In this document: in pieces, positions 36,468 through 44,467 of the stretch | Position numbering within the stretch: position 1 is the stretch's first letter | Layout of the letters: each line of letters starts with the position of its first letter | NCBI GenBank assembly: GCA_027315115.1 | Contig: DAHUYQ010000046.1 | Location: forward strand, 62,001-126,000 | DNA length: 64,000 bases | Direction of reading: 5' to 3' | DNA from: Solirubrobacterales bacterium | GTDB taxonomy: Bacteria; Actinomycetota; Thermoleophilia; Solirubrobacterales; Solirubrobacteraceae | The notes under the pieces: generated by a model | The model's input: the letters and a program-made list of their open reading frames with translations, nothing else | Told to the model about the DNA's origin: nothing | The model's database searches: none | Program-made: the position numbers and the translations under genes

Positions 36468-38189
36468 TCACGAGCTCCATCCGGCCGGCACCGGGTCGAC
36501 CAGCACGCCGGGGTTCATGATCCCGTGGGGGTCGACCGCCGCCTTGGCGCCCCGCAGCGCGGCCGCGAAGAGGTCGGGACGCTGCCGGTCGTACCAGAAC
36601 CGGTGATCGCGCCCCACCGCATGGTGGTGGGTGATCGTGGCGCCCTCCGCGCTCAGCACGTCGGAGACGGCCGTCTTGATCGTCTGCCACTGCTCGATCT
36701 CCTCGCCGCGCCGTGCCGGCGCGAGCACCGTGTAGTAGAGCGCGGGCCCGTCAGGGTAGACGTGGGTGAAGCGGCAGGTGAGGTGCGCCTGCCCGCGCTC
36801 GGGCCCGCAGGGCACGCCCGTCGTCTGTGCGATCGCCTCATGTGCCGCCGCGGTCAGGCGCTCGTGCAGCGTCGGGAAGCGCTCCCAGGTGGTCGCGGTC
36901 TCGAACGTCTCGCTGAGCACGCCGCTCGCGACCAGCGTGTCTCGCAGGTACGGAGCCTGCATGAATGCGTCGCGCCACGTGGAGACAGAGCCGCCGGCCT
37001 GCCGGGATTGCCCGGAAGCGTCCGAGCCGTGAGCGGCCCCCGCGTGAGCGCCGCCGGCGCGCGAGCCGGCGCCCGCCCCACCCTCCGGCGCGACCCGCCG
37101 GACCTGATCCCACTCGCCCCCGTGCTCGCCACAGATCGCAAGCGCACGATCGATCAGCGGATCGACGTCGTGGTCGGCCGACTCGAAGCCGAGCACGAGC
37201 AGCGCATGGCTGCCGTCGCCGGCCCCGGTCAGGCCCGCCTCGACCGCATCTATCAAACGGCAGTTTGCGGGATGTAGGTCCGCCTGGGCGATCTGCCGCA
37301 CGCAGTCCGCGCCGGCTCGGAAGTCGGCGAAACGAACGCCGGCCTGGGCTCGGTATCGCGGGCGCGGCAGCACCCGCATCCAGGCCTCGGTGATCACGCC
37401 GAGCGTTCCCTCCGAGCCGATCAGCATCCGGTCCGGGCTGGGGCCGGCGCCGGAGCCGGGCAGCCGCCGGGACTCCCACACGCCAGCGGGCGCGATCGCA
37501 CGCACCGACTCGACCATCTCGTCTATGTGCGTCCAGAGCGTCGCGAAATGCCCACCGGCGCGAGTGGCGATCCAGCCGCCCAGCGTCGAGAGCTCGAAGG
37601 ACTGCGGAAAGTGGCGCAGCGTCAACCCGTGTCGCGCGAGCGCCGCCTCCAGCGCCGGCCCGGTGGCACCGGCCTGGATGCGCGCCGCACGCGACACCTC
37701 GTCGACCTCCAGCAGCCGATCCAGGCGCGAGAGATCGATCGAGACCGCGCCGTTGCACCCGCCGGGCAGCCGCGGCTCCACTCCGCCGACCACGCTGGTC
37801 CCACCGCCGTAGGGAACAGCCGCGACCCGCTCGCCCTCGCACCACTCCAGCAGCGCTTCGACATCGCGCTCGTCGCGAGGCAGCGCCACGAAGTCGGGCG
37901 GATGCTCGAAATGGCCCCGGAACCCGGAGACGACGTCTCGATAGGACTTGCCGAGCGCGTGCGAAGCGCGAGCGTGCGGCTCGGTCGCACAGATCTCGGC
38001 CAGCGACGGCGGCGGCTGGACTCGCGGCTGTGCCAGCGTCACTCTCTCCAGCGGCAAGGGCGTCTCGATCTCTGCCTCGCCGAAGCCCAGGTAGGCGGCG
38101 ACGGCCGCGCCCTGCTCGCGCAGCTCCGCCGGCGAAGGCTGCTCGTCCTCGTAGCCCCAGCCCCAGTGCTTTCGCCTCCGTGCCTGCAT
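36468..38189 (-). CDS. FAD-linked oxidase, alkyldihydroxyacetonephosphate synthase-like
   Basis: The 573-residue vanillyl-alcohol-oxidase-type flavoprotein has RKHWGWGYED at the N-terminus, FAD motifs AAVPYGGGTSVVGGV and LPGSGAGPSPDRMLIGSEGT, and the active-site ITHHHAVGRDHRFW, matching the triple-histidine loop of alkyl-DHAP synthase. A low-complexity Gly/Ala/Ser insertion of about 35 residues lies near residue 390. In animals the enzyme makes ether lipids; in bacteria many homologues act on other substrates. TAGACT ends 7 nt before the ATG on the minus strand. Confidence 0.85.
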   Translation of the reverse strand: MQARRRKHWGWGYEDEQPSPAELREQGAAVAAYLGFGEAEIETPLPLERVTLAQPRVQPPPSLAEICATEPHARASHALGKSYRDVVSGFRGHFEHPPDFVALPRDERDVEALLEWCEGERVAAVPYGGGTSVVGGVEPRLPGGCNGAVSIDLSRLDRLLEVDEVSRAARIQAGATGPALEAALARHGLTLRHFPQSFELSTLGGWIATRAGGHFATLWTHIDEMVESVRAIAPAGVWESRRLPGSGAGPSPDRMLIGSEGTLGVITEAWMRVLPRPRYRAQAGVRFADFRAGADCVRQIAQADLHPANCRLIDAVEAGLTGAGDGSHALLVLGFESADHDVDPLIDRALAICGEHGGEWDQVRRVAPEGGAGAGSRAGGAHAGAAHGSDASGQSRQAGGSVSTWRDAFMQAPYLRDTLVASGVLSETFETATTWERFPTLHERLTAAAHEAIAQTTGVPCGPERGQAHLTCRFTHVYPDGPALYYTVLAPARRGEEIEQWQTIKTAVSDVLSAEGATITHHHAVGRDHRFWYDRQRPDLFAAALRGAKAAVDPHGIMNPGVLVDPVPAGWSS

Positions 38190-38196
38190 CGTCGCG

Positions 38197-38202
38197 AGTC
38201 TA
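38197..38202 (-). promoter_or_regulatory. Leaderless-type -10 hexamer of the flavoprotein gene (TAGACT)
   Basis: TAGACT on the minus strand ends 7 nt before the ATG at 38189; no Shine-Dalgarno sequence is seen. Confidence 0.45.
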
Positions 38203-38297
38203 TTGGCCGACGGGCCAGTCTCTGATCGCCCGATTCGGGCCGCGCACCACGCGACCGGACGACACGGTCCTGCAGGCGCACTAGCCTTTCATGTGAG

Positions 38298-39017
38298 ATG
38301 TCCACTCAGGAGCAGCCACAGCCTCTGGCCGGAGACGGCCGCGCCCCGGCCGGCGAGGGCTTGCACGCGTACGGTCCAGAGCTGCTGGCGCGCGGCCCCT
38401 GGGAGCTCGACCAAGTCCGCGCCAGGTGGCGCGACGAGCACTTCGAGCCGACTCAGGCACAGGCCGACGCGGCAGACGCCGCGATCACGGGACTGCGGGA
38501 AAGGGGCTCGCCCAGCCATGACGGGCTTGCCGCGCGACTGGTCGACTTCAGCATCCGCCCGGACGGGATCGCGCTTGAGCTGCAGCCCACGCGCTGGGCG
38601 CTGCGCCTGGTCGAGGGCGACGCCTCCCACAGCGTCGCCGCGCTGTGCATCACGCGCGCCGCGGACGGCCGCTGGCTCGCGGGCCGGCGGGCGCCCTGGC
38701 TCTCCTCCTGGGCCGGGCAGTGGGCGCTGGGCGCAGGCGGCGCGGTGGACCTGGGCGAGAACCCGGCCGACACGCTTGCGCGGGAGCTCGAGGAGGAGTG
38801 GTCGGTCTCCCCCGCGCAGATCCGCGGCGAGGCACTGCTGCGACTGCCGCACGGCCTGGTGATGTTCGTCGGACAGGCGTGGCTGGCGGAGGGCGCCGAG
38901 GTCACGCCCGACCACGAGCATGACGCCCACGCCTGGTGGCCACCCGAGATCGATCGGTGGCCCACGGAGGCGAGCGAGCCGCTGCGGAGGATGGCGCACT
39001 GGCTGACCAGCCGGTGA
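38298..39017 (+). CDS. NUDIX hydrolase
   Basis: The 239-residue protein has a helical N-terminal region of about 95 residues and a NUDIX domain with GAVDLGENPADTLARELEEE as the NUDIX box: REUxEE is intact while the final Gly is Ser. NUDIX enzymes cleave nucleoside diphosphates linked to another moiety; the substrate is unknown. TAGCCT lies 10 nt before the ATG. The next gene overlaps its stop codon by 4 bp. Confidence 0.87.
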   Translation: MSTQEQPQPLAGDGRAPAGEGLHAYGPELLARGPWELDQVRARWRDEHFEPTQAQADAADAAITGLRERGSPSHDGLAARLVDFSIRPDGIALELQPTRWALRLVEGDASHSVAALCITRAADGRWLAGRRAPWLSSWAGQWALGAGGAVDLGENPADTLARELEEEWSVSPAQIRGEALLRLPHGLVMFVGQAWLAEGAEVTPDHEHDAHAWWPPEIDRWPTEASEPLRRMAHWLTSR

Positions 39018-39391
39018 CCGAGGCCGTAGCGAGCCCGGTGAGCGATACGCCCTCCGGGCGGGCCGCCGCGTGCCGCTCGCCGGTCGCCTTCAGGACGCTG
39101 AAGTGGATCTCCCTCTTCCACTCGTGTGTCTACCTCTGCCTGCTGCTGTGCGCGTTCGCGCTCGGCAACCCGCAGCCGGAGACCTTCGTGCTCGGGTTGA
39201 GCCACGGCCTGCTCTGGATCTTGATGTCGGTGCTCTGCCTGGCCGCGGTGCGGGCGCGCCTGGTGCCGCTCAGGCTCGCGGTCGCGGTCACCGTGCTCGG
39301 GGGGATCGGCCCCTTCTTCGGAAGCTACGAGTTCCTGCGCGAGCAGCGCCGGCGCGAGCAGCGGCAGGCCCCCCCGACTGTTAGGGGTTAA
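39014..39391 (+). CDS. DUF3817-like small integral membrane protein
   Basis: The 125-residue protein has three hydrophobic helices (FHSCVYLCLLLCAFAL, GLLWILMSVLCLAAV, LRLAVAVTVLGGIGPFFG) and a basic tail, in the pattern of DUF3817 proteins with a GLSHGLLW motif. The start is GTG at 39014, overlapping the NUDIX stop as GTGA, so it is translationally coupled. Function unknown. Confidence 0.75.
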   Translation: MTEAVASPVSDTPSGRAAACRSPVAFRTLKWISLFHSCVYLCLLLCAFALGNPQPETFVLGLSHGLLWILMSVLCLAAVRARLVPLRLAVAVTVLGGIGPFFGSYEFLREQRRREQRQAPPTVRG

Positions 39392-39461
39392 TGAATTCAC
39401 ACGAACGTCGCGTTCCCAGCACTCTCCCGAGTCGCCGGCCGCGCTAGAGTGAGGTATCGCG

Positions 39462-42400
39462 ATGGCCGCCGGCACAACGACCCAACAGATCGTCGATGTC
39501 GTTACGCCATCAGCAGGGGAGTCGGTCACCGAGGGGACGATCCTCGAATGGCACGTCAAGGCCGGTGACCAGATCAAGCTCGACGAGACGATCGTCGAGA
39601 TCTCCACCGACAAGGTCGACGTCGAGCTCCCCTCACCGGCCACCGGCACCGTCACCGAGATCCTCGTCTCCGAGGGCGACGTGGTCACCGTCGGCCAGGT
39701 GATCGCAAGAATCGCCGTCGGAGCCGCCGACGGGGTGGCTCCGTCCGCCCCGGCGGCCCCCGTCCCTCAGGAAGACGCCGGCGCCGCCACCCGCGAGGTG
39801 GTGGACGTGATCACGCCGGCCGCGGGCGAGTCCGTGACCGAGGGCACGATCCTCGAATGGCACGTCAAGGCCGGTGACCAGATCAAGCTCGACGAGACGA
39901 TCGTCGAGATCTCCACCGACAAGGTCGACGTCGAGCTCCCCTCACCGGCCACCGGAACCGTCACCGAGATCCTCGTCTCCGAGGGCGACGTGGTCACCGT
40001 CGGCCAGGTGATCGCAAGAATCGCCGTCGGAGCCGCCGCAGGCTCGGCCGCCGGGGCCGGCACGGCCCCCGACAGCGCGGCGGGCGCCGCGGCGCCCGCC
40101 GGCGAGATCCCCGCCGGGACACGCATCTCCCCGGTGGCCGCCAGAGCGGCGCTGGCCGAGGGCGTGGACCCGACGGCGCTCGCCGGGAGCGGTCCAGCCG
40201 GCCGCATCCTCAAGGACGATGTGCTCGCCGCCGCCAGGGCGGGCGCCAACGGTCACGGCGCCGCTGCGGCACCGGCCGCAGCGGGCCCTCCGAGCACGCC
40301 GGCCGGCGAGGCCAACCAGCCGATGCGCGGCGCCGCGGCGATGCTCGCCAAGTACATGGACGAGTCGCGCTCGGTGCCGACAGCCACGAGCTTCAGGACG
40401 ATCACCGTCAGCACGCTCGACGCCCGCCGGCGCGAGCTGAAGTCCGCGGGCCGCAAGGTCTCCTTCACACACCTGATCGCCTACGCGATAGTGGCCGCCG
40501 CGAAGGAGATGCCGGTGATGGCGGAGCACTTCGCCGAGATCGACGGCAAGCCGCACCGTGTCAGCGACGGCGCCGTCAACCTGGGGCTCGCGGTGGACGT
40601 CGAGCGCAAGGACGGCACGCGCACGCTGATGGTCCCCGTGATCAGGAACGCCGGCGCGCTCTCCTTCGACGCCTTCCTGGCCGCCTACGACGAGCTCGTC
40701 GAGAAGGCCCGCACGAACACGCTTGCGGCGGACGATCTCGCGGGCGCGAACATCACGCTCACCAACCCCGGCGGGCTGGGCACAGCGGCGTCGGTGCCGC
40801 GCCTGATGGCCGGGCAGGGCACGATCGTCGCGACCGGCTCGATCGGCTACCCCGTCGGCCTCGCTCACCTCGGCGCGCAGCTCGGGGCCGAGAAGGTGAT
40901 GACGATGACCTCGACCTACGACCACCGCGTCATCCAAGGCGCCGAGTCGGGCCGCTTCCTGGCCCAGATCGAGGAGCGCCTGCAGGGGCAGCACAGCTTC
41001 TACGAGCAGGTCTTCGCGGCGCTCGGAGCGACGCTCGCACCTGCGCCGCGGCAGCCGGCCGCGCTCGCCGCGCCCGCGCCGGCCGCCGCCCCGGCCGCCG
41101 AGCCCGACGAACAGCTGCTGATGGCTGTCGACGCGGCCGCGACGCTGCTCTCCCGCGTGCGCAGCCACGGCCACCTCGCGGCTCATCTCGACCCGCTGGG
41201 CAGCGAGCCGGTCGGCGACCCGCAGCTCGAACCGGCATCCGCGGGCCTGACGCCCGAGCTGATGGCAAAGGTGCCCACACGCGTGCTGCAAACCTACGTC
41301 GAGGGCGAGACGCTCGCGCAGGCGCTGCCGCATCTGCGCGAGATCTACTGCGGCACGATCGCCTACGAGGTCGAGCACATCGCCTCCCACCGCCAGCGCG
41401 CATGGCTGCGAGAGAAGATCGAGTCCGAGGCGTTTCGCGCCGAGCTCAATGCGGCCAAGCGCCAGGCGCTGCTCAAGCGCCTGATCGAGGTGGACGCGCT
41501 GGAGCGCTTCATGCACAAGGCATACCTGGGCCAGCACCAGTTCTCTATCGAGGGCCTGGACATGACGGTGCCGATGCTTGACGAGACGATCCAGCTCGCC
41601 GCGAGCGCGGCCAGCCGCGAAGTGGTGATCGGCATGGCCCACCGTGGGCGCCTCAACGTGCTCGCGCACAACATGAGCCGCCCCTACGACACGATCTTCG
41701 CCGAGTTCGAGGGCGCCTCCACGCTGGAGGTCGTCACCACGATCCCGCAGGGCGGCACCGGCGACGTCAAGTACCACCACGGCGAGCACGGCACCTACAA
41801 GCTCCCCGACGGCGGCACGATCAACGTCAACCTCGAGTCCAACCCCTCCCACCTGGAGTACGTGGCACCGGTGGTCGAGGGCGCCACGAGGGCCAGCCAG
41901 ACCTCCCGCAAGGGTCCGCACGCCCAGCAGGACACCAACGCCGCGATCCCGATCGTGATCCACGGTGACGCGTCCTTCCCGGGCCAGGGCGTGGTGGCCG
42001 AGACGCTCAACCTGCAGGCGCTCGACGGCTACAAGGTCGGCGGCACCATCCACATCATCATGAACAACCAGATCGGCTTCACGACCGATCCCGAGGACGC
42101 GCGCTCGACCCGCTGGGCCTCCGATCTGGCCAAGGGATTCGACGTGCCGATCATCCACGTCAACGCCGACGACGTCGAAGCCTGCATCAGCGCCGTGCAC
42201 CTCGCCTTCGCCTTCCGCCAGGAGTTCGGCCACGACGTGATGATCGACCTGATCGGCTACCGCCGCTTCGGGCATAACGAGTCGGATGAGCCCGCCTACA
42301 CGCAGCCTGAGATGTACGCGACGATCAAGGCCAAGAAGCGGGTCTTCGAAGTGTGGGCGCAGCACCTGACAGCCGACGGCACGGTCACCCAGGAACAGGT

Positions 42401-43769
42401 CGATCAGCTCGGCCAGAGCGTGTGGGACAACCTGACCTCGCAGCACCAGCGGCTGAAGTCGCGGATCGCGGCGGCCGCCGAACAGGGCAGCGTCGAGCAG
42501 GGCACCGGCGAGTACCAGCTCGACCGCTCCCCCAGCCCCGAGGTCGGCACCGCGGTGCCGGTCGATGATCTGCTCAAGCTCGGCGACGATCTGCTTCGCA
42601 TTCCCGACGGATTCACCGTGCACCGCAAGCTCGTCACGCAGCTCGCCAGGCGCCGCGCCGCCCTGCATCCCGAGGAGGGGCAGCAGCCCGGCACGATCGA
42701 CTGGGCCCATGCCGAGGCGCTCGCGTTCGCATCGCTGCTCACCGAGGGAACCTCGATCAGGCTGACCGGCCAGGACTCGGAGCGCGGCACCTACAGCCAG
42801 CGTCACATGGTCCTGCACGACGAGAAGACCGGCCGGGTGTATAGCCCGATCCAGAACCTCGCGGACGCCCAGGCTCCGCTGGAGCTGCACAACAGCCCGC
42901 TCTCCGAGCTCGCCTGCCTGGGCTTCGAGTACGGCTACAGCCAGGAGGCGCCAGAGACACTGGTGCTCTGGGAGGCCCAGTACGGCGACTTCGTCAACTC
43001 AGCGCAGGTGATCATCGACCAGTTCATCGTCTCCGGCCTTGCCAAGTGGGGGCAGACCTCGCGCCTTACGCTGCTGCTGCCGCACGGCTACGAGGGCTCC
43101 GGACCCGAGCATTCCTCCGCGCGTCTGGAGCGATTCCTATCACTGGCTGCCGAGGGGAACATCAGGGTCGCCAACCCCACCACCCCGGCTCAGTACTTCC
43201 ATCTGCTGCGTCGCCAGGCGCGGATCGCCAAGCAGCGGCCGCTGATCGTGATGACGCCGAAGTCGCTGCTGCGGCTGCCTCAGGCCACCAGCACGCTGGC
43301 CGAGCTCTCCGGGCAGAGCGCCTTCCAGCCGGTGCTGGCCGAGCCGGGCGTGCAGGCCGAGAAGGTCACGCGCCTGGTGCTCTGCACCGGCAAGATCTAC
43401 TACGACGTGGTCGGCCACGCAGACCGCGCCGCCGCGGAGGGGCTCGCGGTGGGACGCGTCGAGCTGCTCTATCCGTTCCCGGAGGCACAGGTGCTGGAGC
43501 TAATCGACAGCTACCGCAACCTGCGCGAAATCCTCTGGGTCCAGGAGGAGCCGCGCAACATGGGCGCGCGCGCCCACATGTTCCCGAGGCTGATGCAGAT
43601 CATGCCGGCGCGGATTCGCTTCGGCTACGTCGGCCGTCCCGAGCGTGCAAGCCCAGGCGAGGGCTATCCCGCCGCCCACGCCGGCGAGCAGAGCAGGATC
43701 GTGACGACCGCGATCGACCTCGGCATCCCGATCTCGCAGTACCCGCGCAAGACGCCGGGCGAGCGCTGA
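39462..43769 (+). CDS. kgd: Fused 2-oxoglutarate dehydrogenase E2/E1 (Kgd/OdhA type) with two N-terminal lipoyl domains
   Basis: The 1435-residue protein combines lipoyl domain 1 (about 8-85, Lys51 in EISTDKVDVEL), lipoyl domain 2 (about 111-188, Lys154), an E3-binding domain (222-258, ISPVAARAALAEGVDPTALA), an E2 acyltransferase domain (285 to about 515, with DHRVIQGAESG at 487) and a full thiamine-dependent E1 (about 590-1435, HGDASFPGQG at 834 and MNNQIGF). It converts 2-oxoglutarate to succinyl-CoA. Mycobacterial Kgd and corynebacterial OdhA share the E2-E1 fusion but lack lipoyl domains and borrow them from AceF. Having both lipoyl and E3-binding domains here suggests a self-contained enzyme needing only E3. 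TAGAGT lies 11 nt before the ATG. Confidence 0.96.
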   Translation: MAAGTTTQQIVDVVTPSAGESVTEGTILEWHVKAGDQIKLDETIVEISTDKVDVELPSPATGTVTEILVSEGDVVTVGQVIARIAVGAADGVAPSAPAAPVPQEDAGAATREVVDVITPAAGESVTEGTILEWHVKAGDQIKLDETIVEISTDKVDVELPSPATGTVTEILVSEGDVVTVGQVIARIAVGAAAGSAAGAGTAPDSAAGAAAPAGEIPAGTRISPVAARAALAEGVDPTALAGSGPAGRILKDDVLAAARAGANGHGAAAAPAAAGPPSTPAGEANQPMRGAAAMLAKYMDESRSVPTATSFRTITVSTLDARRRELKSAGRKVSFTHLIAYAIVAAAKEMPVMAEHFAEIDGKPHRVSDGAVNLGLAVDVERKDGTRTLMVPVIRNAGALSFDAFLAAYDELVEKARTNTLAADDLAGANITLTNPGGLGTAASVPRLMAGQGTIVATGSIGYPVGLAHLGAQLGAEKVMTMTSTYDHRVIQGAESGRFLAQIEERLQGQHSFYEQVFAALGATLAPAPRQPAALAAPAPAAAPAAEPDEQLLMAVDAAATLLSRVRSHGHLAAHLDPLGSEPVGDPQLEPASAGLTPELMAKVPTRVLQTYVEGETLAQALPHLREIYCGTIAYEVEHIASHRQRAWLREKIESEAFRAELNAAKRQALLKRLIEVDALERFMHKAYLGQHQFSIEGLDMTVPMLDETIQLAASAASREVVIGMAHRGRLNVLAHNMSRPYDTIFAEFEGASTLEVVTTIPQGGTGDVKYHHGEHGTYKLPDGGTINVNLESNPSHLEYVAPVVEGATRASQTSRKGPHAQQDTNAAIPIVIHGDASFPGQGVVAETLNLQALDGYKVGGTIHIIMNNQIGFTTDPEDARSTRWASDLAKGFDVPIIHVNADDVEACISAVHLAFAFRQEFGHDVMIDLIGYRRFGHNESDEPAYTQPEMYATIKAKKRVFEVWAQHLTADGTVTQEQVDQLGQSVWDNLTSQHQRLKSRIAAAAEQGSVEQGTGEYQLDRSPSPEVGTAVPVDDLLKLGDDLLRIPDGFTVHRKLVTQLARRRAALHPEEGQQPGTIDWAHAEALAFASLLTEGTSIRLTGQDSERGTYSQRHMVLHDEKTGRVYSPIQNLADAQAPLELHNSPLSELACLGFEYGYSQEAPETLVLWEAQYGDFVNSAQVIIDQFIVSGLAKWGQTSRLTLLLPHGYEGSGPEHSSARLERFLSLAAEGNIRVANPTTPAQYFHLLRRQARIAKQRPLIVMTPKSLLRLPQATSTLAELSGQSAFQPVLAEPGVQAEKVTRLVLCTGKIYYDVVGHADRAAAEGLAVGRVELLYPFPEAQVLELIDSYRNLREILWVQEEPRNMGARAHMFPRLMQIMPARIRFGYVGRPERASPGEGYPAAHAGEQSRIVTTAIDLGIPISQYPRKTPGER
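39537..39729 (+). repeat. Near-identical lipoyl-domain repeat, copy 1
   Basis: 193 bp encoding most of lipoyl domain 1. It matches 39846-40038 at every position except 39647 (C here, A at 39956), a silent glycine codon change. Offset is 309 bp, exactly 103 codons. Confidence 0.95.
39846..40038 (+). repeat. Near-identical lipoyl-domain repeat, copy 2
   Basis: 193 bp encoding most of lipoyl domain 2, 192 of 193 bases identical to copy 1. The flanking linkers differ, so the duplication or gene conversion is limited to the domain core. Confidence 0.95.
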
Positions 43770-43804
43770 AGGCGCCGCCACGCCACTGAAGGCGCCGCCA
43801 CGCC
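43766..43804. repeat. 20-bp tandem duplication across the stop codon of kgd
   Basis: The unit ctgaaggcgccgccacgcca occurs at 43766-43785, including the kgd TGA (43767-43769), and again from 43786, with only the last base differing. Confidence 0.8.
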
Positions 43805-43836
43805 CCGAGGACGCCGGGCACCGAACCCGGCCGGCC

Positions 43837-44376
43837 TCAGCAGCGTCCAGCGTCCTCGTCTTCCTGCCCGACGGTCTGTGCGGCCAGCACCCGCCAGCCG
43901 GCGAGGAAGTGGGCTCTGGTGTCCGGGCCCATCACCTCCAGCGCTCGTCTGAGCGGCTCCAGCCGCTCGCGCGCCATCTCCTCGCAGGCCGCGCGCAGCC
44001 CGTCGCTGATGCTCACGATCGTGCGCCTGCGGTCGCGCTCGTCGACGTGGCGCTCCACGATCCCGGCCTTCGCGAGCTGGCCCACCATCAGGCTGGTGGC
44101 GGCCACACCCACACCGACGCGCTGCGCAAGCTCGCTGACGGCCATCGTGCCCTGCATAGAGAGCACGACGATCACCGGCAGATGTCTCGGACCCAGGGCT
44201 CCGGCGCTCAGCAGCGCCCGCAGGGCGGCGGGCGGCTCGCTCTCCTCCTCGGGCCGCTGCCGCTTCATCGCCCTGATCACCCGGGGCATGATCTGCAGCA
44301 GCTCCATCAGATCCGCGTCGACGTCGGCCCCCACGCCGCCATCGACCTCCCTCTCCAAATCCCCCTCTACAGCCAT
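43837..44376 (-). CDS. MarR-family transcriptional regulator
   Basis: The 179-residue protein has the winged helix-turn-helix: GPRHLPVIVVLSMQGTMAVS, ELAQRVGVGVAATSLMVGQL and the wing VERHVDERDRRRTIVSI. It should bind the AT-rich intergenic DNA and repress the divergent efflux gene and itself, being released by a small phenolic or drug-like ligand. The start is ATG at 44376 with AGGGG upstream; a GTG two codons earlier is possible. Confidence 0.92.
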   Translation of the reverse strand: MAVEGDLEREVDGGVGADVDADLMELLQIMPRVIRAMKRQRPEEESEPPAALRALLSAGALGPRHLPVIVVLSMQGTMAVSELAQRVGVGVAATSLMVGQLAKAGIVERHVDERDRRRTIVSISDGLRAACEEMARERLEPLRRALEVMGPDTRAHFLAGWRVLAAQTVGQEDEDAGRC

Positions 44377-44392
44377 CTCCACCCCTTCACCC

Positions 44393-44420
44393 TTGACATA
44401 TATGGATTGAACTCTAAAGT
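44393..44420 (+). promoter_or_regulatory. Promoter of the MMPL efflux gene in an AT-rich MarR operator region
   Basis: A perfect TTGACA (44393-44398) is followed after 16 nt by TAAAGT (44415-44420). The palindrome CATATATG (44397-44404) overlaps the -35 element. The block 44393-44440 is far AT-richer than its surroundings, as expected for a regulator-controlled divergent promoter. Confidence 0.6.
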
Positions 44421-44467
44421 ATTTTATCCCCAAAGCAAACTGGCCTCGCGGACGAAGAGGAGAACCG

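Noticed and set aside
39942-42890. 982-codon open frame on the minus strand inside kgd
   Set aside because: It is the antisense shadow of the kgd coding frame in GC-rich DNA; its translation has no domain motifs and is rich in His/Arg/Ala/Gly typical of shadows.
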